Below the pieces are notes generated by a model. The model had not been told where the DNA came from, made no database searches, and worked only from the letters and a program-made list of their open reading frames with translations. The position numbers and the translations under genes were made by a program. Below are positions 36,308-45,719 of a DNA stretch of 59,128 bases, one piece after another. Numbering within the stretch: the stretch's first letter is position 1; every line of letters begins with the position of its first letter. Origin of the DNA: Chitinophaga pinensis (GTDB taxonomy: Bacteria > Bacteroidota > Bacteroidia > NS11-12g > UBA9320); contig CAMDGU010000013.1 in the NCBI GenBank assembly GCA_945897885.1, positions 1 through 59,128 of the forward strand, written 5' to 3'.

Positions 36308-38309
36308 AAGTCTTCTTAACTTTTTCTATTATTGATATAATTCCCTCATTAATGTAATCAGGAACTAAGTTTGGAATTAATTCACTAGCTAACCTTTGTG
36401 CAAAACGGCCCTTGCTGATATTTCCTTCAATTTTTTTCAGGGCAGCCCAAAAATCTTTATTATCAAGTGCTTTCTCAAAATTCTTTTGCATTTCTTCACT
36501 TCCTGGTTTCAACTCATTATAAATAGTTTTTAATATATCAGTTCCTTCTTTATCTGCTTTGCCCATCATATCAACTTCTAAAGTATATTCCCCTATGAAA
36601 CAGCCATATTTCTTGAAAAGAGTTTTTTGTTCTTCTAAAGTTTTCGGAATATCTTCTTCATCAAGCAGATTTAAATCAGTAAGTAGTTTCTTAATACCCT
36701 CATTACCCCTGTAATGTGGAACATCTCCAGTCGCTAAAATATGGTAAACTCTTTTGTCCTTTTGTTCTCCCGTATCTTTATCCTTAACTTTTATAATCTC
36801 ATAATAATCTCCGTCTGAAAGCAATACCCAAGGAATACTGAGAGCATTAAGCAATTGAGCATAAGGTTTAAAATTAGTTGAATTAATATTGCAAGCAACT
36901 ATTCCATAGTTATCTAGAGACATTCTCAATAAATCTGACGCTACAGAGATGAAATATTCTTCAGTAATCCCTTCAACTAAAATTATACCTTTGCCAAAAT
37001 ATATTTCCCCTCGTTTAGCATCGATATACCTTTCAATATCTCTTTTTTCCTTTTTTTCAATAGTCAGATTCGCCGTTGAAAAAACTTTGCTAGAATTTTC
37101 AACCTTTCTTACGTGGACTATCGAATTTATTGGAGTTACTGATGCAATAAATGTAGAGTGGGAGGTAAATATAACTGAAGTATTACTATTATGAAGGACT
37201 TCACGGTAGATAAGTCTTTGTAATATGGGATGTAAATGTGCTTCCGGTTCTTCAACAGCTAGAATTGTAAAAGCTTGGTGTCGATAGTTATGTTCGTCCA
37301 TGAAACCGTATAACGCATCTGCGTCTTCTTGGTCAATTTCTTTTTTAAGAATATAATTTCCTTTAGCACTACCTTCATATAATTTTTTAAGCAGACCACT
37401 ACCGTCAAGTAGCGCTAATTCTTGGAATCGTTCTTCCTTTATAATTGGCATTACTGTTTTATCCTTTAACAAAATAAGCATCAAAGAAACATATAAGATA
37501 TTTGCCAAACCTAGGCTTAATTCTGAGACTGGACGTTGCTTAATTCCCATATAAACTTGCAAAGTGTAAAGTAATCTTTCGGTATCAATATCGAATGTTC
37601 TTAAGGAAATTTCGTTATCCGCTTGAAGACCTGATAAAGAAGCAAATCGATCTGTAAGGGTATTTTTAATATGGACAATCTCATCTAATTCCAAGATTCC
37701 ATTAGCAGCTTCCTTTAGGCCTTCTGAAATATCTTCTAAACTATCGGGTGTGATTTCGTATTGCTTTACCAACTTATAAAGTGGTGAGTTTTTGTTAGCT
37801 TTTAGTTCACGCTCAACATCTCTTAAAGCTCTGATTACAAAAATATTGATATAGCTTCGGTCTTCGTTAGTGAATTTTCGTTCTTCAGCGTTTCCCTTGA
37901 ATATTTCATATTTATAGTTAATGATATTTCCTATCTCATCTTGATTAGGAAAGTATCGGTATGTAAATTGAAGAAGCGGTGGATCTACTGATATGATAGC
38001 ATCTGAAAATTGAGCTACAAGTTTTCTATTGTGCTCGTATCCTTTTATTTCTAAAATAATTTCAATTTCTTCCCCATTTACTAACGGATCTTTTATGCTA
38101 TCATGAAAATCATCTGCTGTTAACTGGCGATCATTATCGGAAAAATCTTTATCTAATATCAATTGGATGGCTCTCAGAAAATTTGTTTTCCCGATGTTGT
38201 TTTCTCCTATGATAACCTGCTTATGATCAAGGATAACATCTACATCTAAGAAATTTCTAAAATTCTTAATTCGGACTCTTGATATATAGGGATTTTTATA
38301 CTCTGCCAT
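36300..38309 (-). CDS. OLD-family ATPase/TOPRIM nuclease, GajA-like
   Basis: 669 residues from the ATG at 38309, which starts right before the family opening YISRVRIKNFRNF; a GTG at 38387 inside sbcC would add 26 unlike residues. ABC-type ATPase: Walker A IIGENNIGKTN (34-43), signature ELSLGLANILYVS (263-275), Walker B ILAVEEPEAHLHP (349-361), H-loop FTSHST (381-386). TOPRIM nuclease: E446 in ILVEGITEE and D499/D501 in LLSDGDYYE; conserved KGRFAQRLA (633-641). All are intact. Known: class 2 OLD proteins next to UvrD-like helicases form Gabija, a nucleotide-sensing DNA nickase complex active against phages. Follows sbcC by 46 bases. Confidence 0.92.
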   Translation of the reverse strand: MAEYKNPYISRVRIKNFRNFLDVDVILDHKQVIIGENNIGKTNFLRAIQLILDKDFSDNDRQLTADDFHDSIKDPLVNGEEIEIILEIKGYEHNRKLVAQFSDAIISVDPPLLQFTYRYFPNQDEIGNIINYKYEIFKGNAEERKFTNEDRSYINIFVIRALRDVERELKANKNSPLYKLVKQYEITPDSLEDISEGLKEAANGILELDEIVHIKNTLTDRFASLSGLQADNEISLRTFDIDTERLLYTLQVYMGIKQRPVSELSLGLANILYVSLMLILLKDKTVMPIIKEERFQELALLDGSGLLKKLYEGSAKGNYILKKEIDQEDADALYGFMDEHNYRHQAFTILAVEEPEAHLHPILQRLIYREVLHNSNTSVIFTSHSTFIASVTPINSIVHVRKVENSSKVFSTANLTIEKKEKRDIERYIDAKRGEIYFGKGIILVEGITEEYFISVASDLLRMSLDNYGIVACNINSTNFKPYAQLLNALSIPWVLLSDGDYYEIIKVKDKDTGEQKDKRVYHILATGDVPHYRGNEGIKKLLTDLNLLDEEDIPKTLEEQKTLFKKYGCFIGEYTLEVDMMGKADKEGTDILKTIYNELKPGSEEMQKNFEKALDNKDFWAALKKIEGNISKGRFAQRLASELIPNLVPDYINEGIISIIEKVKKTYE

Positions 38310-38355
38310 AAAATTTGTTTTTATATTTTGCTGTAAAAAATTGTCTAAAAAATTA

Positions 38356-41300
38356 TTATCCCAATACTTCCACCTTACTCTTCCCACTAGCCATTTTACT
38401 TACCTTAATCTGTGTTGGAATGCGTTCAGTCATTTCCTGCACATGAGAAATCACACCCACTTTTCTTCCCTGGTTATGTAATCTCTCCAATGCGTCCATA
38501 GCAATGTTGAGTGTGGTAGGATCTAACGAACCGAAGCCTTCGTCAATAAACAGGGATTCTACCTTCATCCGGCTGGAAGAAAGAGAGGCAAGGCCCAATG
38601 CCAATGCAAGGGATACCAAAAAAGATTCACCACCGGAAAGCGAATAAACGGTGCGTACTTCATCGCCCATATCCTGATCTACAACTTGTAATCCCAAGGA
38701 ATCAGGGATACGTTGTATCCTGTAACGATTGCTTAACCCTTCCAAATGAATATTGGCATAACCCAGCAAAACATCCAATGTGTATTCCTGTGCAATCTGG
38801 CGAAACTTCTTGCCATCAGCGGAGCCAATAATTTCATTCAACTTGCTCCAGTTTTCGGTAATGGAAGCTTGTTTGTCAATACTATTCAGGAGGTCGCCTA
38901 TTCTGGTTTTATTGTTTTCATCTTGTTGCAACTTGAAGCTAATTTCATTTTTGGTTTGTTTGTTTTGTTCTAAATCTAATTTAGCCGTATTGTTCAATTC
39001 TGTTACTTCCTCCAATGACCTTTCAGACAAAAACTTTTGTTTATGCTGCTCGAGAAGTTGGGTTCTTTCCTTTAGGACTGAATTTGCTTTCGTAACTTCA
39101 TCATCAATGGCTTTGAGAGCTGTTTGTTCAGCCTCTATCCATTCGTTCGTAAGTAAAAGCAAGGTTAAAAGTTCTTCCTTGTTTAATTGAGCAGTAAACT
39201 TTTGATTATAACTATTGAGCCAATCCTGTATTTTTTGAGCATTAGTTTCTACTCTTAAGTCAAGATCAATAATATCCTTCTGTAATTGTTTTTTTTGAGT
39301 TATTGCTGTGGCACTGTCTAAGTTGAGTTTTTGTTGAATGGTTTTATTGCCATCGACTTGTAACTGGGCCTCTGCAATTGACTCTTTTAGCTTTACCTCA
39401 ATATGTTGAACAGATTGCCCCTCGAAAATTGTGTTGCGTTTTTCGATTAATGCCTGAATTTTTTTTTCCTGGTTAGAATGTATATCTCTTTTTTGGTTAG
39501 CATCTTCTAAAAAGCTTTTGGATTGGGTTTCCAATTCTTTTAGGGTGGCGATTAGGATACTTTGTTGGCGGCTGTCATCCTCAATTTTTTTAATATTTTC
39601 ATTCCATTTTTGAGTAAAGGATTTTATCTGTTCAAGGAAAGGCTCAGGCGAGTTTGTCCAGTTAGACATCCATGTCGAAACGCTAAAATATGGGTTGAGG
39701 TTTTGTACTATCTCGTCAAGTAAAATTGTAGCTTTTTCCTGATCCTGAAGTATCCCTTTTTGCTGCTCATGGAGTGAATCCAGGTCTCTTTTATTGTCTT
39801 TTATTTGGTTGTTAAGGCTGTCACCTGTTTCTTTAAGTTGATCGAGCTTACTTTTATCTGTTTCAAGTTGTTGTTTTTGGGTGGCATGTGCAAGAATTTG
39901 AGTTTGGAGACTCGTTTGCTTCATTTTAAAGGCTTTTAGTCTTTCTTCTATCCAGCTTGCCTTTTGCTCGTTTGGTAAAGTATGGCATTCCTTTGCTATG
40001 GAAAACTTATCCCAATTATCTTGTCTTGCACTTAGTGCTATTTTTTTAGTAACGATGTTTTCTTCCTGACTTGCAATGGTAAGATTCAGTGTTTGGCATT
40101 CCTGCTCCAAACTACTTTGCTGGCGCAAGGTTGAGAGGTAGGTGCTTTCATTTTTCGTATGTGCTTTTTCAAGTTCTACCAGTACGTTTTCCAACTGCAC
40201 GCTGTGTAAGGCATAAGGATGGTTTTCACTCCCACAGACCGGGCAGGGTTCATTATCAACCAGGCTCTCCCTTAATTTTTCAACATTTTCTGTTGCAGCC
40301 AGACGAGCTTTTTGTAGCAACTGTTCGGATGTTTCTTTCTTTATATTTTCATTGATCAAACGTTGGTTGAGCTGTTTTAAGGTTTCTTCATTGGTTTTTT
40401 GCGTTGCGACATCCTTTAGCTGTTTCTGGCGTAAGGCATCGAAATCAACCAGCAAACTGTAGAACAGTTGCCATTGTGCCTGTGCCTTTATGGTATTTTC
40501 TAAAGCAATATCCACCTCGTTTTTTTCTAAATTGATCGTTTCAATCGGGATAAGCAGGAGTTCTTTCGATTGGGTTTCGTAATTTTTTTTCAGCGATTCC
40601 CATTCTTTTTGCTTAATTTCTAAATTGGTTTCAAGTCCTGATTTTTCAATTTTTTTTGCCTTAATTTTATTCTGTACTTCGCTAAGATCTTTTGCCGAAG
40701 ATTGCAAAGCCTCCAATAGTTTTTGGGCATCTTGTAGTTTGGAAAGAATAATATCTATATTTTCGGCTATGGGTTTACGGTCAATGTTTGCCGTTTTCCA
40801 CTTTTCAAGGTTTTCTATCTCTGTAAGCAGATTATCTGATTCGGTCCTTTTATTTTGCAATATAACTCGATGTTCCTTGTTTTTTTCTGTAGCTTTTTCG
40901 GCCTCTTCTTTGGCTTTTAGCAGTTGTTCCTTTTTTTCGAAAATTATGGTGTCTAACCTTTTCGCTTCTTCCAATATAGGCGCAGCTTCAGCAAAGGATT
41001 TGTTTTTCTCTGCCAAGTTTTTTTCCGACTCCTGAAGTTTTTTCTCCTGTTCTTCTTTTTGTTTTTGGAGATCAACGATGGCTTCTTCTAGTTTTTTTAA
41101 TGTTGCATTTTTTTGCTCTTGTTGCTGTTGGTCAAGTTGAAGAGCATCTACCCAGGTTCTGGTTTTTTGCGCCTGTTCTGCTTGTTGCAGCTTTTGGTCC
41201 CGACTGACAGCATTTGTCTTAACTTCAATAGCATTGACTCTTGAAGTTTCTGCCAAAACTTGGTTTGTTTTTAGTTGGGCCAATTGTTCATGCCAGGAAA

Positions 41301-42087
41301 TTTCTTTGCTTAACCCATCAATTTGTTTTTCAAGAATCTCGATCTGGGAGTTAATTGTTATTTGATTTTCAGTTAAGGTTTTCAGTTCTTCCTCAGTCAG
41401 AGTAATGATGCCTTCTTTTCTTAGATTAAGATCCCGAAGTTGCATTTCTTCGTTTTTATATTTTTCATACACCTTTTTCGAAATTTCGGAATAGATGTGT
41501 GTACCTGTCAATTTTTCGAGCAAGGATGCCTTTTCATCCTTATTGGCTTTTAAGAATGCCGTAAAATCACCCTGAGCCAATAATACAGAACGTGTAAATT
41601 GCTCAAAATTTAGCCCTACCAGGCGTTCTATTTCCTTGTAGGTTTCTACCTTTTTGCCGGGGATAATAATATTGGATGAGATGTTCCTGAGTTCAATATT
41701 GTCAGCCTGCATACTACCTTCTGCTTTGTCTCTTGCTCGCCTCACACTCCATTTAGCCCTGTAGTTCTGTCCATCAACCCCTACAAAGTCAACTTCCGCA
41801 AATCCATCGGCTGTACCGTCTCTCAAGATACCCCGAACATCCCCTTGGCTAATGGTACTCCCTTGTACGTCATAAATTTCTATTCCGATTTCTTTTGCCT
41901 GAAGATATCGTGGTGTTTTCCCATATAAAGCAAGACAGAGAGCATCCAGTATCGTAGATTTACCAGCGCCTGTTGCCCCTGTAATGGCAAAAATTCCAGC
42001 TGAAGATAGCGGATCCTGCGTGAAATTAATTTCTGTATTACCCTCTAAAGAGGCAAGGTTTTTTATGCGTATAGCTTGTATCTTCAT
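38356..42087 (-). CDS. sbcC: SbcC (Rad50-type) nuclease subunit
   Basis: 1243 residues. N-terminal ATPase half: IRIKNLASLEGNTEINF and Walker A AITGATGAGKSTILDALCLA. Two long coiled-coil arms flank a zinc hook CPVCGSENHPY near residues 614-624. C-terminal half: signature VYSLSGGESFLVSLALALGL and Walker B SLFIDEGFGSLDP. With SbcD it forms the ATP-driven nuclease that opens hairpins and blocked DNA ends. The start is one base after the sbcD stop. Somewhat longer than E. coli SbcC (1048) through the coils. Unusually, the next genes in the operon are the OLD nuclease and UvrD-like helicase. Confidence 0.96.
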   Translation of the reverse strand: MKIQAIRIKNLASLEGNTEINFTQDPLSSAGIFAITGATGAGKSTILDALCLALYGKTPRYLQAKEIGIEIYDVQGSTISQGDVRGILRDGTADGFAEVDFVGVDGQNYRAKWSVRRARDKAEGSMQADNIELRNISSNIIIPGKKVETYKEIERLVGLNFEQFTRSVLLAQGDFTAFLKANKDEKASLLEKLTGTHIYSEISKKVYEKYKNEEMQLRDLNLRKEGIITLTEEELKTLTENQITINSQIEILEKQIDGLSKEISWHEQLAQLKTNQVLAETSRVNAIEVKTNAVSRDQKLQQAEQAQKTRTWVDALQLDQQQQEQKNATLKKLEEAIVDLQKQKEEQEKKLQESEKNLAEKNKSFAEAAPILEEAKRLDTIIFEKKEQLLKAKEEAEKATEKNKEHRVILQNKRTESDNLLTEIENLEKWKTANIDRKPIAENIDIILSKLQDAQKLLEALQSSAKDLSEVQNKIKAKKIEKSGLETNLEIKQKEWESLKKNYETQSKELLLIPIETINLEKNEVDIALENTIKAQAQWQLFYSLLVDFDALRQKQLKDVATQKTNEETLKQLNQRLINENIKKETSEQLLQKARLAATENVEKLRESLVDNEPCPVCGSENHPYALHSVQLENVLVELEKAHTKNESTYLSTLRQQSSLEQECQTLNLTIASQEENIVTKKIALSARQDNWDKFSIAKECHTLPNEQKASWIEERLKAFKMKQTSLQTQILAHATQKQQLETDKSKLDQLKETGDSLNNQIKDNKRDLDSLHEQQKGILQDQEKATILLDEIVQNLNPYFSVSTWMSNWTNSPEPFLEQIKSFTQKWNENIKKIEDDSRQQSILIATLKELETQSKSFLEDANQKRDIHSNQEKKIQALIEKRNTIFEGQSVQHIEVKLKESIAEAQLQVDGNKTIQQKLNLDSATAITQKKQLQKDIIDLDLRVETNAQKIQDWLNSYNQKFTAQLNKEELLTLLLLTNEWIEAEQTALKAIDDEVTKANSVLKERTQLLEQHKQKFLSERSLEEVTELNNTAKLDLEQNKQTKNEISFKLQQDENNKTRIGDLLNSIDKQASITENWSKLNEIIGSADGKKFRQIAQEYTLDVLLGYANIHLEGLSNRYRIQRIPDSLGLQVVDQDMGDEVRTVYSLSGGESFLVSLALALGLASLSSSRMKVESLFIDEGFGSLDPTTLNIAMDALERLHNQGRKVGVISHVQEMTERIPTQIKVSKMASGKSKVEVLG

Positions 42088-42088
42088 T

Positions 42089-43324
42089 CTAGTCCTCTTT
42101 TTGGTTTACTTCCTGCGATACCTGAGTGAAAAGTTGAATCATATTTTCCGGAAGAGGCGTATTATATTTTGATTGATAAATCTTTGAAAAAATATCTAGC
42201 GGTTGAAGTTCATTAAGCTTGTCCTGGCTTAACAATTCTGACGAGTTGGTCAAAGCCGGATATTTGGGATCAATTTTAGCCAGCCTTACTTTTTTGCCCG
42301 TCAAAGCGGTCTCTATTCTGTGCCTCAATGCTGGCTCGGGACCTTCCAATAAGACCCGTACTTCTAAATAAGGATATAATTCATTTTCCTTATCTCCATC
42401 TGGTAATTGTGCCAGTAAAGAAAGTACTTCTTGTAAAGGTTGGTGTGTTCCAGGTATTCTTTCAAGTGATACTGATAGAGGAATTTCAATTGAACGTATT
42501 TCCTTGATATTTTCTCCTTCCAATTCAAAAACAATGACCTGATGGCTGTAGTTTAACTCTGAAAAAGACATAGGAAGTGGACTGCCACAATATCTTATAT
42601 GATCTTTCGCTCCAATTTTTTGTGCTTTATGAATATGCCCTAAAGCTACATATTTGATATCATCATGAAAAGCGGCTGCCGAAATACATTCTACACCACC
42701 CATGATTAATCTTTCTGTTTTATCCAGATCTGTTATTTCTGCATTGTTTGTATGAAGGTGTCCCATGGCAATAATAGCCTGGCCATCTTGTTTTTTCTTT
42801 AGAGTATATTCAAAAGCTTCTTTATATAATGCGGCAACACCTTCTGAATAGGAATTTGAGCTATCCGCTATTAAAGGATAATCACCCATGCGTAAAAATG
42901 GTATGGCGAGACACCAGACTTTAATTATACCCTCAGCATTCTTTATTGGAATGATGAGTTTTTCGTAATCGATGTTACCTTCTGAATCTCTTTCAACTAA
43001 TCCTACTATATGAATATTTGATGATTCTAAAAGTGGCTTGGGAGATTCTAACCTTGTGGCAGAATCGTGATTACCAGCAGTAATAATTATTTGTAGATCG
43101 GGGTTTGTTTTTGTGGCTTCATTTAAAAAGGTATAAAACATTCTCACAGATACAGAAGCTGGATTGGAAAGGTCGAACACATCTCCACTGATAAGTAAAG
43201 CATTAATTTGTTCTTCTTTCAAAGTATGCACCAACCAGTTTAGGAATTGCTGATGCTCATAAGTTCGATCATATTCGTGAAATAATTGGCCAATATGCCA
43301 GTCTGCTGTATGGAGGATTTTCAT
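42089..43324 (-). CDS. sbcD: SbcD (Mre11-type) nuclease subunit
   Basis: 411 residues. Calcineurin-like phosphoesterase motifs: MKILHTADWHIGQLF (DxH), LLISGDVFDLSNP, ITAGNHDSATRLE, MGHLHTNNAE and VALGHIHKAQKI, all metal ligands present. The C-terminal part (about 290-411) is the SbcD capping and SbcC-contact region. First gene of the operon; upstream is a 566-base gap. A -7-like TAAATTTG in minus-strand orientation (43347-43340) lies 16 bases before the start, without a clear -33 box. Confidence 0.96.
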   Translation of the reverse strand: MKILHTADWHIGQLFHEYDRTYEHQQFLNWLVHTLKEEQINALLISGDVFDLSNPASVSVRMFYTFLNEATKTNPDLQIIITAGNHDSATRLESPKPLLESSNIHIVGLVERDSEGNIDYEKLIIPIKNAEGIIKVWCLAIPFLRMGDYPLIADSSNSYSEGVAALYKEAFEYTLKKKQDGQAIIAMGHLHTNNAEITDLDKTERLIMGGVECISAAAFHDDIKYVALGHIHKAQKIGAKDHIRYCGSPLPMSFSELNYSHQVIVFELEGENIKEIRSIEIPLSVSLERIPGTHQPLQEVLSLLAQLPDGDKENELYPYLEVRVLLEGPEPALRHRIETALTGKKVRLAKIDPKYPALTNSSELLSQDKLNELQPLDIFSKIYQSKYNTPLPENMIQLFTQVSQEVNQKED

Positions 43325-43620
43325 TATTTGTTATAATTTCAAATTTAATCCTGTTTTTTACTGGTTTTGGTAATTATTTCCTATTTAATTATTTATAACA
43401 ATTCAAAATATTATACTTTTAACGTGTCAATAATATTAATAAAAATATATTGTTCAGGCTTTATTTTCATTGCTTGACAAAAGTATTTCAATTGTATAAT
43501 TTTCAGTTACAATAATTATTGAAGATGCTTTTTTATGATTCGTAACTTTTTGGGTTGAACTAGTTTTAGCAAGGAAATTAGAAAAAAATATTCTTATATT
43601 TAATTCTAAACCGGCAAAAA

Positions 43621-43776
43621 TTACCGACCTATCAATAAGGTATTGGTCATTGCATTATGTAACCATTTAAGCAAAAAGCTATCTATTGATAAAAGTTTCT
43701 TTAAACCTTTAAGAACATTCTTTAATAAGTAGATGTATTTTTTCAGTTTCAATTCTTCTAAAGACTTGAACGACAT
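43621..43776 (-). CDS. Possible 51-residue small protein upstream of sbcD
   Basis: ATG at 43776, stop at 43621. The peptide begins MSFKSLEELKLKKYIYLLKN and is Lys/Leu-rich and helical, ending HNAMTNTLLIGR. No family is recognised. It sits in the 566-base gap 43325-43890 ahead of the sbcD operon, which otherwise shows only AT-rich sequence. Could be a real small gene or chance. Confidence 0.3.
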   Translation of the reverse strand: MSFKSLEELKLKKYIYLLKNVLKGLKKLLSIDSFLLKWLHNAMTNTLLIGR

Positions 43777-43890
43777 TTTTAAATATCAAATCGTCAACTT
43801 AAACATGCTTAGCCCAGTTATAAGTAATAGATGATAAAGAAAGTAAAAGAATTGGAAGATTTATTTAATTCTTGCTTTGCCCAACAGTAA

Positions 43891-44124
43891 TTAAACCTTA
43901 CCTATACTATCTTTTACACAATTCAAAAATGTTAATCTTGGTCTCGGGGCTCTAATTGTTTTGCAACAATGGTCAACTGCTCTTTCCACACTTTGCCTGT
44001 TAAAATATGGAAATGCTTCCATTATAGTATCTATAATGTATTTGCGTTCATAAGGTTCATCACATGCTACAAAATCACGATCATACTTTTTCTTGTGTTT
44101 GTCATCGACATTAATCCAACTCAT
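43891..44124 (-). CDS. Unknown 77-residue protein
   Basis: Compact and charged (MSWINVDDKHKKKYDRDFVA, then CDEPYERKYIIDTIMEAFPY and QSVERAVDHCCKTIRAPRPR), with no signal peptide or membrane helix and three cysteines. Predicted mainly helical. The family is not recognised. It lies downstream of the response regulator on the same strand (100-base gap). The gap carries the 17-base motif 77 bases before this start, the same distance class as at the two copies of the MASPLST gene, so it is a likely member of that regulon. Confidence 0.7.
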   Translation of the reverse strand: MSWINVDDKHKKKYDRDFVACDEPYERKYIIDTIMEAFPYFNRQSVERAVDHCCKTIRAPRPRLTFLNCVKDSIGKV

Positions 44125-44200
44125 AATTAAAATTTATTTTAAAACAAAGATGAGATTTAATAAAACCCTTCGATATCCGTATTTTTCACAGAATCCATAA

Positions 44201-44217
44201 GTATTTTTACTTAAGTA
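44201..44217. promoter_or_regulatory. Shared 17-base motif, copy 1 (upstream of the 77-residue gene)
   Basis: GTATTTTTACTTAAGTA, containing the perfect palindrome TACTTAAGTA. Another shared piece, ATATCCGTATTTTT, is at 44173-44186. The other copies are at 47150-47166 and 55141-55157 (GG in place of AG). Palindromes of TACTT/AAGTA type suit NarL/VraR-like regulators. Confidence 0.6.
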
Positions 44218-44224
44218 CTTGGTG

Positions 44225-44932
44225 TTATTTATAAGAGTCTTGTTCAACTACCTTTTTAGTAAAAATTTTATTCTCAATCGCGAATATTACCAATGCTATC
44301 CTTGATTTCAATTTTAGTTTATAAAATACAGATACTCTATGACTATCGACAGTCCTTGGTGAAATATGCATTCTGTCAGCTATTTCTTTGTAAGTTAAAT
44401 CAGAACAAGCAATTGAAATAAATTCTAATTCTCTTTCGGTTAACTTATTAACTAAAGCTTTATCTTTTAAATTTTCATCAGAATGTACTTCAATACTTGC
44501 ATGTTGGTATTCAATTAAACTATTAGTAACAAAACTATCGTAGTATGAACCTTTTAAATAAACTTGCTGAATTGTTTCTAAAAGTTCTTCAGTTGTACAT
44601 CCCTTTTTTAAATATGCTTTTGCCCCATTTTCAATCATTCTAAAGACAGAATGAAAATCATCATTCACAGACAAGGCAATACTTTTTAATTTAGGATGGT
44701 TTTTGGTTAAATACTCCATAGTTTCATAGCCATCCATAACCGGCATTCTAATATCTATCAATAAAATTGCTGGTACTTCTGCCCCCGATTCAATTTTTTC
44801 AATTAATTCTTTGCCGTTATCTGCTTCCATTATTACCTTAAATTGAGTATTTCTGTCAATTAAAGATTTGATACTTTGTCGAATCATTTGATAGTCATCT
44901 GCCATCCCTATTGTTATTAATTGCTCATTCAT
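44225..44932 (-). CDS. NarL/LuxR-type response regulator
   Basis: 235 residues. Receiver domain (about 5-125): GMADDYQMIRQSI acidic pocket, phospho-acceptor Asp in AILLIDIRMPVMDGYE, Thr/Ser position in IALSVND and Lys in AKAYLKKG. C-terminal LuxR HTH (about 168-228): LTERELEFISIACSDLTYKE and ISPRTVDSHRVSVFYKLKLK. Its start overlaps the kinase stop by eight bases, so the two are coupled. Probable targets are the three nearby copies of GTATTTTTACTTARGTA (inference). Confidence 0.94.
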   Translation of the reverse strand: MNEQLITIGMADDYQMIRQSIKSLIDRNTQFKVIMEADNGKELIEKIESGAEVPAILLIDIRMPVMDGYETMEYLTKNHPKLKSIALSVNDDFHSVFRMIENGAKAYLKKGCTTEELLETIQQVYLKGSYYDSFVTNSLIEYQHASIEVHSDENLKDKALVNKLTERELEFISIACSDLTYKEIADRMHISPRTVDSHRVSVFYKLKLKSRIALVIFAIENKIFTKKVVEQDSYK

Positions 44933-45719
44933 TCGATAATGTTATTGGAATTGTTGATACAAACCGAAAGCCTTTTTGATTTTCTGAATTTATTTGCCAT
45001 TCTGCCTTTAATAATTTCATCCTTTGTTTTATTGAAATCATTCCTAATCCCTTTCCATTAGTAATAGTGTTTAGATTAAAACCTATTCCATTATCGTTAT
45101 AAATCAAATGAATACCACCACTTTCAAGTGTTAATGATACCTCAATAAGTGAAGCTTGACTGTGCTTTAAAGAATTGTTTATTAGCTCTTGCAGAACTCG
45201 GATTACAATAATTTCATCATCTTTTGAATTAAAATGAATGTCCGGGCTAATATTAAAGTTTGTCTTTATTCTATTAGTATTGTTAAGTTTATCATTTAAT
45301 CTTTTTAAAGAAGTATTTATATCAAAATTTTTCCAGTAATCTCTACTTAATGTGTGTGATATGTTTTTTATATCGTCTCTTGCTTGCAGAATTGAATCGC
45401 GTGAATTTGAAATATATTGATCTATCGGGCCATTGAAGTCTTCGGACTGCCTAATCTGAACAACAGCCAATGACAAGGTTTGACAAATATCATCATGTAG
45501 TTCAAATGCTATATCATTAAATACTTGTTCGGTTACTTCATTTTTAATGGTAAGTATCTCATTCTCATATTTCGAATTTAAGGCCAACACCTCATTTTGG
45601 TGTTTTAATTGTTTGTTTTTGTAGCTTAAAAAAATATCTATAATTAGAAACAACATTAACATCACCGCTCCTGCTGAAGCTATAATCATAAAAACTATGT
45701 AGTTGCCTGTCGTTTCCAT
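44925..45719 (-). CDS. HisKA_3-type sensor histidine kinase
   Basis: 264 residues from the ATG at 45719; a start at 45749 adds ten polar residues. One membrane helix (FMIIASAGAVMLMLFLIIDI) then a coiled linker. HisKA_3 phospho-acceptor His in FELHDDICQTLSLAVVQ; ATPase part with LQELINNSLKHS (N box), YNDNGIGFNL (G1) and GKGLGMISIKQRMKLL (G2). There is no periplasmic or PAS sensor domain, so the signal may come through the overlapping membrane gene upstream (45695-46333). Confidence 0.93.
   Translation of the reverse strand: METTGNYIVFMIIASAGAVMLMLFLIIDIFLSYKNKQLKHQNEVLALNSKYENEILTIKNEVTEQVFNDIAFELHDDICQTLSLAVVQIRQSEDFNGPIDQYISNSRDSILQARDDIKNISHTLSRDYWKNFDINTSLKRLNDKLNNTNRIKTNFNISPDIHFNSKDDEIIVIRVLQELINNSLKHSQASLIEVSLTLESGGIHLIYNDNGIGFNLNTITNGKGLGMISIKQRMKLLKAEWQINSENQKGFRFVSTIPITLSNE

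Noticed and set aside
38310-38387. Upstream GTG start for the OLD nuclease overlapping sbcC
   Set aside because: The added 26 residues (MGRVRWKYWDNNF and so on) do not look like the family start, while the ATG at 38309 directly precedes the conserved YISRVRIKNFRNF.
38598-41035. Several plus-strand frames opposite sbcC
   Set aside because: Shadows caused by the Glu/Lys/Gln-rich coiled-coil codons; low-complexity Ser/Phe/Leu translations.
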